Positions 8,175 through 15,688 of a stretch of DNA of 34,452 nt are shown piece after piece (positions within the stretch are counted from its first letter, which is position 1; every line of letters starts with the position of its first letter). The notes beneath the pieces are model-generated. The model was not told where the DNA came from. It did no database searches and saw nothing but the letters and a program-made list of their open reading frames with translations. Made by a program: the position numbers and the translations under genes. The stretch comes from Pseudomonadota bacterium (GTDB lineage Bacteria > Desulfobacterota > WTBG01 > CAIYCZ01 > CAIRTM01). The stretch lies in contig JAHEEI010000008.1 in NCBI GenBank assembly GCA_024640785.1, positions 1 to 34,452 of the forward strand. Reading direction: 5' to 3'.

Positions 8175-8648
8175 ATGAAAAAAAGAGGACTTGCTTTAAT
8201 GTGTATATTTATTCTGAGTATCATCACTGTTTTTACAGGCTGTACTTCAACCAGCCAGGGAAGCAAAACTTATACGAGAACTCAGGCACAGTCTGCGTTA
8301 TCTGTTTACTATGGAACCGTTCTCAACGTAGCGGATGTGAAGATTCAGACTGAAACCAAAGGTGTGGTGGGTGGAATTGCCGGGGCCGTATTGGGCGGTG
8401 TTGTCGGATCAACGATCGGTGGTGGAAGCGGCAGGACTGTTGCGACCACTGTTGGTGCCCTTGGGGGTGCTGCTGCAGGGTCTAAAATTGAAGAAAAAAC
8501 AAAGATAAAACCAGGTGTTGAGCTTGAGGTGGAACTTGACGACGGACGTATAAGAGTAATTGTTCAGGAAAAGGATGATGAGTATGCTGTTGGTGACCGC
8601 ATTCGCGTTGTTGAAGCACCAGATGGTACGCTAAGGGTTAGGCAGTAA
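8175..8648 (+). CDS. SlyB-like glycine-zipper outer-membrane lipoprotein
   Basis: A 157-residue lipoprotein with signal and lipobox FTGC (Cys23). After a linker comes YYGTVLNVADVKIQ, the short strand motif typical of SlyB/PcP lipoproteins. It is followed by a two-pass glycine zipper (about 65-101; GGIAGAVLGGVVGSTIGGG and VGALGGAAAGSKIEEK) and a C-terminal beta domain (VELEVELDDGRIRVIVQE). Family members stabilise the outer membrane. The start is ATG 8175 after AAAGGAGG at 8163-8170. It has its own promoter with a perfect -35 box (8067) and an inverted repeat just upstream, so it is probably regulated separately from rtcB. Confidence 0.88.
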   Translation: MKKRGLALMCIFILSIITVFTGCTSTSQGSKTYTRTQAQSALSVYYGTVLNVADVKIQTETKGVVGGIAGAVLGGVVGSTIGGGSGRTVATTVGALGGAAAGSKIEEKTKIKPGVELEVELDDGRIRVIVQEKDDEYAVGDRIRVVEAPDGTLRVRQ

Positions 8649-8675
8649 ATAAAAAGGCTCAAGAAGAGAGAGGAA

Positions 8676-9434
8676 ATGAAGACAGGCGGACGGGCGCACA
8701 GTATAAAAGATGCGGAGCAGATAGCTAGGATGGGTTTTCCTTTTGCCGAAATAAGTGTCCTTGATTCTTTAAAGTTCTGTAAGGAAGAAATCGAGTCCCT
8801 CAAAAGAATAAAGGATGAGTACGGGATTTACTTTCTGGCTCATGGGCCTGAAGAGGGTAATGCCTTCGAACCGAAAGTATTAAAAAAGGAGTTCTTGCCG
8901 GAGTTAAAATCGATCATTGACTGTCTTCCCCGGCTTTCAATTAAGCTTTTTACCATTCATTTTTGGATGGACAACAGGTTTATTGATAAAGCTATTATCA
9001 AAGATAAGCTTTTGCTGATAGGAGAATTGAATTCTTATGCATTAGATAAAGGAGTGCTTCTTTGTATTGAAAACCTTAGTGAGTCCTGGTCTGACTTTTT
9101 CCCGATTTTTGAGGAAATAGACACTCTTGGAATGACGCTTGACGTTGGACATGGAGAGCTTCTTTCAAAGAAAAACAGGTCTTATGGTTTTATCGCCAAC
9201 TGTTTTGACAATATAAAACACTTACATATCCATGATAATTTAGGAGGGGACAGCCCGGAAGATGATCTGCATCTTCCTCTTGGGGAGGGGAAAATAGATT
9301 TTTCTTCAATTTTACTTGATTTGAAGGGGAAAGGGTACGATAATAATATAACCCTTGAAGTTAAGACGAATCATCTGGTGAACGGCAAAAAAATTATTGA
9401 GGAAACACTATTGAGGAAAAGTGCTGAAAAATGA
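8676..9434 (+). CDS. TIM-barrel sugar phosphate isomerase/epimerase family protein
   Basis: A 252-residue protein of the xylose isomerase-like/AP endonuclease 2 superfamily. Visible barrel motifs: FAEISVLD (strand 1-2), YFLAHGPEEGN, LFTIHFWMDN (His), LCIENLSES (metal Glu), MTLDVGHGEL (metal Asp and His), KHLHIHDNLGG (metal His pair), LPLGEGKIDFSSI and ITLEVKT (final Glu). The metal-binding set is complete, so it is likely active, but the substrate (sugar, inositol or DNA) cannot be told from sequence. The start is ATG 8676 after GAGAGGAA, 27 bp after the SlyB-like gene. The next gene overlaps its stop by 4 bp. Confidence 0.85.
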   Translation: MKTGGRAHSIKDAEQIARMGFPFAEISVLDSLKFCKEEIESLKRIKDEYGIYFLAHGPEEGNAFEPKVLKKEFLPELKSIIDCLPRLSIKLFTIHFWMDNRFIDKAIIKDKLLLIGELNSYALDKGVLLCIENLSESWSDFFPIFEEIDTLGMTLDVGHGELLSKKNRSYGFIANCFDNIKHLHIHDNLGGDSPEDDLHLPLGEGKIDFSSILLDLKGKGYDNNITLEVKTNHLVNGKKIIEETLLRKSAEK

Positions 9435-9733
9435 AAGAATCCTTGGTTTTAGAACAGCTCGAAACTATCGCTGACAACCTTGCAATAAAAATATGCGGCG
9501 TAAGTATGAAAAAGGCAGCCTATAATGTTAAGGGCGGTTTGTGTAAGGTGCGGGGAGAATACAGGGTTATTTTTGATAAGAATCTTCACCTCTCCGAGAA
9601 AATCGATGTTTTTGTTGATGCTCTCCAGGAGTTTGATATAGAAAATCTTACTGTAGATCCTTATGTGAAAAAGATTATTGAAAGAGAAGGCTGGAAACAG
9701 AAAAATATGTTTTCAGAAGCTGAAAAAAATTAG
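9431..9733 (+). CDS. Conserved hypothetical protein, 100 aa
   Basis: Function unknown. It is coupled to the TIM-barrel gene by an ATGA overlap (9431-9434), which suggests a shared task. It is a soluble protein with no signal or membrane segment. The pattern is helix (LEQLETIADNLAIKI), a hairpin around GGLCKVRGEYRVIFDKNL, then a helix (SEKIDVFVDALQEFD) and ENLTVDPYVKKIIE. The GGLC(R/K)V-G-Y and FD-E motifs resemble a small protein family I believe is widely conserved but unnamed. It ends 3 bp from the stop of the convergent Hpt gene. Confidence 0.8.
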   Translation: MKESLVLEQLETIADNLAIKICGVSMKKAAYNVKGGLCKVRGEYRVIFDKNLHLSEKIDVFVDALQEFDIENLTVDPYVKKIIEREGWKQKNMFSEAEKN

Positions 9734-9736
9734 CTA

Positions 9737-10066
9737 TCATTCTTCCCTTTTTTCTAAAAAAGCCCTTTTAATTGTTTCGTATTCAAACCTTAACCTGCTT
9801 AGTAACTCCTCAACATTGTCAAACTTTCCAGTACGCAATATATCGTCCATTGATTTAGCAATTTTATGAATTGGGTCAAGCATAAGGCTTCCAGAGGATC
9901 CCTTGATGGAGTGAGATGCTCGGTGCGCTTTTTCCGCGTCAGATTCTTTTATTGCTGTCTCAAGGTTTTTAAGGTCTTCTCCGCCAGATTCAAAAAAGAT
10001 TTCTAGCATTTCAAGGTATTCCTCTTTATTAAGGCCTATGCTTTCACCTATCTCTTTAAAATTCAT
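9737..10066 (-). CDS. Histidine phosphotransfer (Hpt) domain protein
   Basis: A 109-residue single-domain phosphorelay protein. HRASHSIKGSSGSL is the Hpt signature, with His52 as the phosphoryl acceptor and the Gly residues of the four-helix bundle following. It would shuttle phosphate between a hybrid histidine kinase and a response regulator; neither is in this window, so the pathway is unknown. It is a lone minus-strand gene between plus-strand neighbours and is convergent with the 100-aa unknown gene, with a 3-bp gap and no visible terminator. The ATG at 10066 lacks a clear ribosome site. Confidence 0.9.
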   Translation of the reverse strand: MNFKEIGESIGLNKEEYLEMLEIFFESGGEDLKNLETAIKESDAEKAHRASHSIKGSSGSLMLDPIHKIAKSMDDILRTGKFDNVEELLSRLRFEYETIKRAFLEKREE

Positions 10067-10169
10067 TTTGTTTTAGGCTCCTTTACGTCTTTGGCGGTTT
10101 CTGAAAACAAAACCTTTTCGCTGTTAAAAATAGGGCTGTTTTGTTAATATGGATAAAAAAATGTGTTTA

Positions 10170-10198
10170 AAGACAATGTTAGATTATTTATTTATAAT
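10170..10198 (+). promoter_or_regulatory. Promoter of the Mur-ligase-like gene
   Basis: Consensus TATAAT at 10193-10198, 17 bp after AAGACA at 10170-10175 (4 of 6 matches to TTGACA). It lies in a very AT-rich stretch. The expected transcript starts about 35 nt before the ATG and carries no recognisable Shine-Dalgarno. Confidence 0.55.
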
Positions 10199-10239
10199 AG
10201 CATTATTAGATAATTGTTTAAAATAAATTATATAAAATA

Positions 10240-11604
10240 ATGAAGAAAAAAAATCAAAAAAAATATTATTTCACAGGTATTGGGGGAAGCGGAATGAGTG
10301 CCCTTGCCCAAGTGCTAAAATATCAGGGGCACTGGGTTGGCGGGTCTGACAGAAGTTTTGATAGAAAAATAAACAGAAGGCTTTTTAGCAAACTAAAGAA
10401 ACAGGGGATCTCTCTTTTTCCTCAAAACGGTGATTTGATATCAAAAGAGCTGGACTTTATGGTGGTGTCTACTGCAATAGAGGCAGACAGTCCCGAACTT
10501 AAAAAAGCAAAAGCTCTTGATATTCCGATTCTTCATCGGGCAGAGCTTCTTTCTCGTATTTTTAACAGACTTTTTGGTATTGGAATAGCTGGCACCAGCG
10601 GTAAGAGTACGGTTTGCGGAATGGCGGCATCGGTTATGGACTGTGCCGGTATGGCGCCTGCGGTAATAAACGGGGGCATAATAAGTCAGTATGTGTCCGG
10701 GATATCAATCGGAAATGCAAAGGGTGGAAATTCTCAATTTATGATTTCAGAAGTCGATGAAAGCGACGGAAGTATTGTCCGTTTTGTTCCCAGCATCGGT
10801 GTTATCACAAATATTTCCAGAGATCACAAAGAGGTAAAAGAGCTTAATAAACTTTTTAAAATTTTTGCTTCAAATACAAAAACATGTCTAATTATTAATG
10901 GGGACTGCAAAGAAACTTCGAAAATAAAAGCTGCTAATGTGGTCAGCTTTGGACTATCAAGAAAAAACCATATCTATGCGGAGAATATTAAATTTTCAGC
11001 ATGGAAAACAAAATTTGATTGCATGGGAACCGCTTTTTCACTTAAGGTTCCAGGCAAACACAATGTCTGTAATGCTCTTGCAGCAATTGCGGTCTGTTCA
11101 TTTCTTGATATCCCTGCAGAAAAAATAAAAAAAGGGCTTGCCTCTTTTAAAGGAATTAAGCGCAGGCTAGAAATTGCGGGAAGGAAAAACAACATTACTG
11201 TTGTTGATGACTTTGCCCATAATCCGGATAAAATAGAAGCTTCTTTGGCTGCGCTTAAGAATAAATGCAAAAGGCTTATAGTTGTTTTTCAGCCTCATGG
11301 CTACGGGCCGACCCGGTTTCTGTTAGATGACCTGGCAAAAGTTTTCAGTTTAAAATTAGATAAAAAAGATTGCTTGATGTGTCTTCCGATCTATGATGTA
11401 GGCGGAACCGCTGACAGGAGCATCTCTTCAAAAGATCTTATAAATAAGGTTGCGGGACCTGAATGTATCTGTTCTGAAAGCAGGAAAGATGTCCTTGTTC
11501 GTATAAAGAAAATGGCAAGATCGGGAGATCTTTACACAGTGATGGGTGCCAGGGATGACACCTTAAGTGTCTTTGCAAAAAGAATATTAAGAGAGATAAC
11601 CTGA
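10240..11604 (+). CDS. Divergent MurC/Mpl-type Mur ligase
   Basis: A 454-residue Mur ligase of the muramate-first (MurC/Mpl) branch. Residues 10-36 are the N-terminal Rossmann motif (FTGIGGSGMSALAQVL, GGSD). The ATP loop is GTSGKSTVCG (118-127), and EVDESDGSIV (171-180) carries the conserved metal Glu. KRRLEIAG, VVDDFAHNPDKIEASL (321-336) and VFQPHGYGPTR (349-359) mark the central and C-terminal domains. Ordinary MurC has GTHGKTTT, DDYAHHPTEI and FQPHRYSRT, so several normally fixed positions differ. It is not in a cell-division/wall cluster. It may be a peptide-recycling Mpl relative or a ligase for a different amide; I do not assign a symbol. It is preceded by a TATAAT promoter, with no ribosome site seen. 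Confidence 0.8.
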   Translation: MKKKNQKKYYFTGIGGSGMSALAQVLKYQGHWVGGSDRSFDRKINRRLFSKLKKQGISLFPQNGDLISKELDFMVVSTAIEADSPELKKAKALDIPILHRAELLSRIFNRLFGIGIAGTSGKSTVCGMAASVMDCAGMAPAVINGGIISQYVSGISIGNAKGGNSQFMISEVDESDGSIVRFVPSIGVITNISRDHKEVKELNKLFKIFASNTKTCLIINGDCKETSKIKAANVVSFGLSRKNHIYAENIKFSAWKTKFDCMGTAFSLKVPGKHNVCNALAAIAVCSFLDIPAEKIKKGLASFKGIKRRLEIAGRKNNITVVDDFAHNPDKIEASLAALKNKCKRLIVVFQPHGYGPTRFLLDDLAKVFSLKLDKKDCLMCLPIYDVGGTADRSISSKDLINKVAGPECICSESRKDVLVRIKKMARSGDLYTVMGARDDTLSVFAKRILREIT

Positions 11605-11788
11605 AACTTTTCCACTATTTCACTTTGGCTTACCAGAACACATGTTTAATCATTTCTAGATAATTTCAATTTGCATGTCTGATACGTATTGTTGCTTTTA
11701 GGGCTTTTCAAGATTACTTAAGGTTATGTAAAAAGGGTGGCTTGCCCCACTTAGTTGTGCCAATATTTGTGAGAGAAAGAATCAACTG

Positions 11789-12901
11789 CTATTTGCGGAG
11801 TTGTTTTTTTACAAAACAAGCAAGTCCAATCCCCACACCAAGGCCTGTCGTATCTATTAACAGGTCAAAAAAGCTCGGGGTTCTATCAAGGGTGAAAAAC
11901 TGTAATGATTCTGTTAAGGATGCAAAAAGAACTAATCCCGCAAAAACAGGAAAAGAATATGGCGGAAATAAAGATTTAGTGGTGCGAACGGGTACCCTTG
12001 TACCTAACTGACAAATTGACACGACTCCGAATATGAAAAACAATAAGAAGTGACCAAAACTTTTTAAATGGACTGATTCTATGTTAAACATATTGGCAAG
12101 CATTTTCAGGTAACTGTTTGAACATACAACACCTATAATAATAACTGCAGCAATAGCCAGGGGTATCCAGCCACCCCTTTTCCATAAACGAAATGTGATT
12201 ATCACAACAAGACTAAGCACAACTCCGATAACAGTGCTGAAAATGAAAAATATATTTTTATAGAGAAGGTGTCTGGTGTTAAGTTTAACAGGCATCAATA
12301 AAATGTCATCACACCAGACAGCTCCCGATTCGCCTTTGTTTTCAATAACGACATGTGCCTCTTCTGCAAAAGCTGGAACCGGGAATGTTTTTATAAATTC
12401 TTTCCAGTCGGATGTCCCTGTCAGCCCTCCTGCTACATGAGGAATGTCCCACTGCTCCTCACCCTCTTTTGTAAAACAAACCAGGAACCGGGCTGTATGC
12501 CATTCTTCTTCACCACGGATTATTTTTTCCGAGCGCATCTTGCCGCAGAACTTCAAAAATGAAAAACTCTGAGGATTTGAAAGCACCCATTCTACAGAGG
12601 GTTTATTTTGAGTATTTGCTTCAAGCTTAATGCCTGCACTTCCTGAAAAACCATTGCCTGGTTCCCAGGTAACACCTTGTGAAACGTGATGCCAGGGCTT
12701 AAGAACTAACTGGATCGAGCGATTATCTTTTTTTTGGGCTGATTCAAAATCACTATGTAATAAGGCTTTGGTATACGGGACATATTGCGGGCCGGAATAG
12801 ATCAATAAAGCTAAAGCGCACAGCCAGATAGTTAGACTACTAATAGCCAATGTTAGCTTTAAAGGTGAAAGTGCTAGGCTGAAGGAATTATTTTTAATCA
12901 T
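11789..12901 (-). CDS. VanZ-family membrane protein with large extracytoplasmic domain
   Basis: A 370-residue protein. The C-terminal part (about 280-365) has the VanZ pattern: KSFGHFLLFFIFGVV, then ASLTESLQFFTLDRTPSFFD and LLIDTTGLGVG. This corresponds to the conserved H, E..Q, R..S..D and N/D-G residues of VanZ. Predicted membrane segments lie near 16-36, 215-240, 247-265, 283-303, 313-335 and 345-363. Between the first and second is a domain of about 170 residues (45-210), rich in beta strands and Trp, containing GNGFSGSAGIKLEAN and AVWCDDILLMP. It resembles a carbohydrate-binding jelly-roll fold (inference). Ordinary VanZ proteins are half this size. It may sense or modify surface glycans or glycopeptide-type compounds. 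A 7-bp hairpin (12911-12928) lies just before the ATG. Confidence 0.8.
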   Translation of the reverse strand: MIKNNSFSLALSPLKLTLAISSLTIWLCALALLIYSGPQYVPYTKALLHSDFESAQKKDNRSIQLVLKPWHHVSQGVTWEPGNGFSGSAGIKLEANTQNKPSVEWVLSNPQSFSFLKFCGKMRSEKIIRGEEEWHTARFLVCFTKEGEEQWDIPHVAGGLTGTSDWKEFIKTFPVPAFAEEAHVVIENKGESGAVWCDDILLMPVKLNTRHLLYKNIFFIFSTVIGVVLSLVVIITFRLWKRGGWIPLAIAAVIIIGVVCSNSYLKMLANMFNIESVHLKSFGHFLLFFIFGVVSICQLGTRVPVRTTKSLFPPYSFPVFAGLVLFASLTESLQFFTLDRTPSFFDLLIDTTGLGVGIGLACFVKKQLRK

Positions 12902-13259
12902 GGGTATAAATTGTTTCTAATGAAACAAATGTCAGCGTTCTTGTTTTTTTTGTCTGTATTTTAATAGTGTGCTTGTGCGGAAAAACTTTCCCCTCAGATT
13001 TCTTGGTTGTTTTAACTGTACTTCTTGTGTCAAGATTAAGTATTGTATTTTTAGACAGTCACTTAATAAGTTCTTTCAATTACACTATTAACTAAAATAT
13101 ACTGTGGAGAATTATTATATACCCTTTATGTTTGAGAATCTGGAAGCGCACTATGCGCGTGAGACAGATGAAAAGGCAGTCTTTAATGAAAAAAACAGCG
13201 CAGTTACTTGGCCTGACTTATTATGCGTACGGGTATAAGAGAAAAAATAAAATGGGCTG
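12902..13259. other. 358-bp spacer between vanZ-like and plsY genes
   Basis: An AT-rich stretch upstream of the VanZ-like gene and downstream of plsY. It holds a hairpin TTGTTTC-TAAT-GAAACAA at 12911-12928, a possible plus-strand -10 box TATACT (13098-13103) with no good -35 box, and a 36-codon plus-strand frame (13128-13238). I see no tRNA, riboswitch or transposon ends. Confidence 0.5.
13128..13238 (+). CDS. Possible 36-aa small ORF or gene remnant
   Basis: ATG TTT GAG to TAA reads as a 36-residue acidic, protein-like sequence beginning MFENLEAHYARETDEKAVFN and ending WPDLLCVRV. Its amino acid mix looks coding rather than random. A TATACT -10-like box lies 25 bp upstream, but the nearest GGAG is about 20 bases before the ATG, too far to work. 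It contains the inverted repeat GCGCA-CTA-TGCGC. It may be a small protein or the 5' end of a decayed gene. I do not recognise it. Confidence 0.25.
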   Translation: MFENLEAHYARETDEKAVFNEKNSAVTWPDLLCVRV

Positions 13260-13847
13260 TTATTTTGAATTGATACGATTCTCTGTTCCTGAAGTGAGCC
13301 GTTTTATATTATCGAGATGTTTAGTGAAAATAAGGATGGCCATAACCACGCTCAGAAGGATAACAGGAGATGGACAGGAGAACGCAAGCGTCAGCAACGG
13401 TATGGTTGCGGAGGCAGTTAACGAGGCAAGAGAAACATAACGCCACAGAAATACAACCAGCACAAAGATTAAAAGCTCAACAAGAATGACTGTGGGTGCA
13501 AGGCATAAAAATATACCGAATGCGGTTGCAACCCCTTTTCCTCCTTTAAATTTCAAATATACAGGAAAAAGATGTCCCAGGAACGCAGCCAGTCCGATGA
13601 CTGCAAACAATAAAGGCGAATCAAAAATGAGAGTACCTGCCCATACCGGCAGAAAGCCTTTAAGCGTATCACCCAGCAAGGTAAGTGCTCCAAACTTTTT
13701 TCCATGTATCCGGGAGGCATTGGTAGCGCCGATGTTGCCGCTCCCTGATTTTCGAATATCATCCTTTGAGAAAAGCTTTGCAAGGACTATTGAAGTCGGA
13801 ATAGATCCAACCAGATAAGCAACTATGCTGAAGAGTATTATTTCCAT
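13260..13847 (-). CDS. plsY: Glycerol-3-phosphate acyltransferase PlsY
   Basis: An integral membrane enzyme that moves an acyl group from acyl-phosphate to glycerol 3-phosphate, giving lysophosphatidic acid, the first step of phospholipid synthesis. The 195-residue length is typical. All three PlsY active-site loops are visible: SGSGNIGATNASR, GHLFPVYLKFKGGKGVAT and the C-terminal HLDNIKRLTSGTENRI; GDTLKGFLPV is also conserved. Five or so hydrophobic segments alternate with these loops. The ATG at 13847 is the natural start (MEIILFSIVAYLVGSIPT). It lies 106 bp downstream of ahcY on the same strand and may be cotranscribed with it. Confidence 0.96.
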   Translation of the reverse strand: MEIILFSIVAYLVGSIPTSIVLAKLFSKDDIRKSGSGNIGATNASRIHGKKFGALTLLGDTLKGFLPVWAGTLIFDSPLLFAVIGLAAFLGHLFPVYLKFKGGKGVATAFGIFLCLAPTVILVELLIFVLVVFLWRYVSLASLTASATIPLLTLAFSCPSPVILLSVVMAILIFTKHLDNIKRLTSGTENRINSK

Positions 13848-13953
13848 ATTATAAGTATCTGAAATCGTTAGCGTTATTAAAGCAAGCGCTTAATACCGAG
13901 TGCTATGCTCTAAAAGTGTTAGTGTTCGTTATAACGATTTAATCCGTGCTTTT

Positions 13954-15384
13954 TTAGTATCTGTAATGATCCGGCTTGTACGGGCCTTCTATAGGTATGT
14001 CGAGGTAGTCTGCCTGTTCTTTAGTCAGTGTTGTTAATTTGACCCCGAGCCGGTCAAGGTGAAGACGAGCCACTTCTTCATCCAGCTTCTTTGAAAGAGT
14101 ATACACCTTGTTTTCAAGTTCTTTTTCAGCAAGCTCTATCTGTGCCAGAACCTGGTTGGTAAAACTGTTACTCATGACAAAACTCGGATGCCCAGTTGCA
14201 CATCCAAGGTTAACCAGTCTTCCTTCGGCAAGAACGATAATTGAACGGCCTGATTTCAAAATCCATTTGTCCACCTGCGGCTTTACAGCTTCTTTCGTGC
14301 AGCCTGATTTTTCAAGGTATGACATGTCTATTTCACTGTCAAAATGGCCAATGTTACAGACGATGGCTTCGTTTTTCATGTTTTCCATATGCTTGCCTGT
14401 GATAACATGAAAGTTGCCGGTTGTGGTTATGAAGATGTCTGCTTGTCCTACTACGTCTTCCATGGTTTTTACTTCATAGCCGCTCATTGAAGCTTGCAAA
14501 GCGCAGATCGGGTCTATTTCTGTGACAATTACCCGTGCACCGTAACTCCGCATGGATTCAGCACAACCCTTTCCCACATCACCGTATCCAAGTACAACGC
14601 AAACTTTTCCAGCAATCATAATATCTGTTGCACGCTTGATTCCGTCAGCCAGGGACTCCCGGCAGCCGTACAGGTTGTCAAACTTTGATTTGGTGACAGA
14701 GTCATTGACATTAATTGCGGGGAAAAGAAGTTCCCCTGCTTCCATCATTTGATAAAGTCTGTGGACGCCGGTTGTTGTTTCCTCTGATACACCCTTTACC
14801 TTTGATCCTATTTTTGTCCACTTGTCAGGGTTGTTTTTAACACTTTCTTTCAGGCGGGCCATAATGATTTCCATTTCATGGTGGTCAAATGACTGTTCAG
14901 TCAGTGAGGGGTCTTTTTCAACTTTTATGCCCTGATGAATTAGAAGGGTTGCGTCTCCACCGTCATCAACTATCAGATCGGGCCCTGATCCATCAGGCCA
15001 GGTCAAAGCCTGTTCTGTGCACCACCAGTATTCTTCTAAAGTTTCGCCTTTCCAGGCAAAAACTTTCGCAGTTCCTTTTTTTGCGATTGCAGCAGCAGCA
15101 TGGTCCTGAGTTGAAAAAATGTTGCATGATGCCCATCGTAGATCAGCGCCAAGCTCATATAGCGTGTCAATGAGCATGGCAGTTTGAATGGTCATGTGCA
15201 GGCTGCCCATGACCTTAAGGCCTTTTAAGGGTTTTGACGGACCATATTTTTCACGCACAGCCATAAGACCAGGCATTTCGTTTTCAGATAGCTGCATTTC
15301 TTTTAATCCCCATTCGGCAAGAGAAATGTCTTTTACTTTATAGGACTGATCAAGATCAAGCGGCATTACATACTCTTTTGACAT
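13954..15384 (-). CDS. ahcY: S-adenosylhomocysteine hydrolase
   Basis: Splits S-adenosylhomocysteine, left over from methyl transfer, into adenosine and homocysteine using bound NAD. At 476 aa it is the long proteobacterial/eukaryotic-type form. Visible motifs are [41 protein letters not shown], the insert after it with [17 protein letters not shown], the NAD-binding [27 protein letters not shown] and the C-terminal KPDHYRY that reaches into the neighbouring subunit. The ATG at 15384 follows CAGGAGAT. A promoter with a perfect -35 (TTGACA, 15529-15534) lies about 115 nt upstream. With MetK it closes the methionine/SAM cycle. No SAH riboswitch motif is seen in the leader. Confidence 0.97.
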   Translation of the reverse strand: MSKEYVMPLDLDQSYKVKDISLAEWGLKEMQLSENEMPGLMAVREKYGPSKPLKGLKVMGSLHMTIQTAMLIDTLYELGADLRWASCNIFSTQDHAAAAIAKKGTAKVFAWKGETLEEYWWCTEQALTWPDGSGPDLIVDDGGDATLLIHQGIKVEKDPSLTEQSFDHHEMEIIMARLKESVKNNPDKWTKIGSKVKGVSEETTTGVHRLYQMMEAGELLFPAINVNDSVTKSKFDNLYGCRESLADGIKRATDIMIAGKVCVVLGYGDVGKGCAESMRSYGARVIVTEIDPICALQASMSGYEVKTMEDVVGQADIFITTTGNFHVITGKHMENMKNEAIVCNIGHFDSEIDMSYLEKSGCTKEAVKPQVDKWILKSGRSIIVLAEGRLVNLGCATGHPSFVMSNSFTNQVLAQIELAEKELENKVYTLSKKLDEEVARLHLDRLGVKLTTLTKEQADYLDIPIEGPYKPDHYRY

Positions 15385-15506
15385 TTTTTATCTCCTGAAA
15401 AGTGTTCGTTCAAAAAATATTTACCAGTCTGTTATTTTAGATACGAATGTAACGCTATAACAAACCGTATATTCTGGGTATAACTTCTTTAATGGGTTAT
15501 TTAATA

Positions 15507-15534
15507 ATAGTATCTTTTAATTATAAATTGTCAA
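15507..15534 (-). promoter_or_regulatory. Promoter of ahcY
   Basis: On the minus strand TTGACA (15534-15529), 16-bp spacer, TACTAT (15512-15507; 4 of 6 consensus). It predicts a leader of about 115 nt for ahcY. Confidence 0.55.
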
Positions 15535-15641
15535 ACATTTTCAGTTAGAGCTTGCTTTTGTTAAGGCATAATGTTAATTAAATTATTTAATGTGAAGTAT
15601 ATACAAACATCCATTTTTCAAATACTTAGACGGTAAATTCT

Positions 15642-15677
15642 CGTTTTAAGGACTTAACTGATCTCACGGTTAAAACG
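15642..15677 (+). promoter_or_regulatory. Hairpin in the mgtE leader
   Basis: CGTTTTAA (15642-15649) pairs perfectly with TTAAAACG (15670-15677), with a 20-nt loop. The right arm runs into the only purine-rich site (CGGA, 15676-15679) before the start, so folding would affect ribosome access. It is not an M-box: the long conserved magnesium riboswitch would not fit here. The remaining spacer from ahcY (15385-15641) shows nothing beyond the ahcY promoter. Confidence 0.4.
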
Positions 15678-15688
15678 GAATTCATGAA

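Noticed and set aside
15385-15688. M-box or SAH riboswitch between ahcY and mgtE
   Set aside because: No conserved core sequences of either class; only a simple 8-bp hairpin is present.
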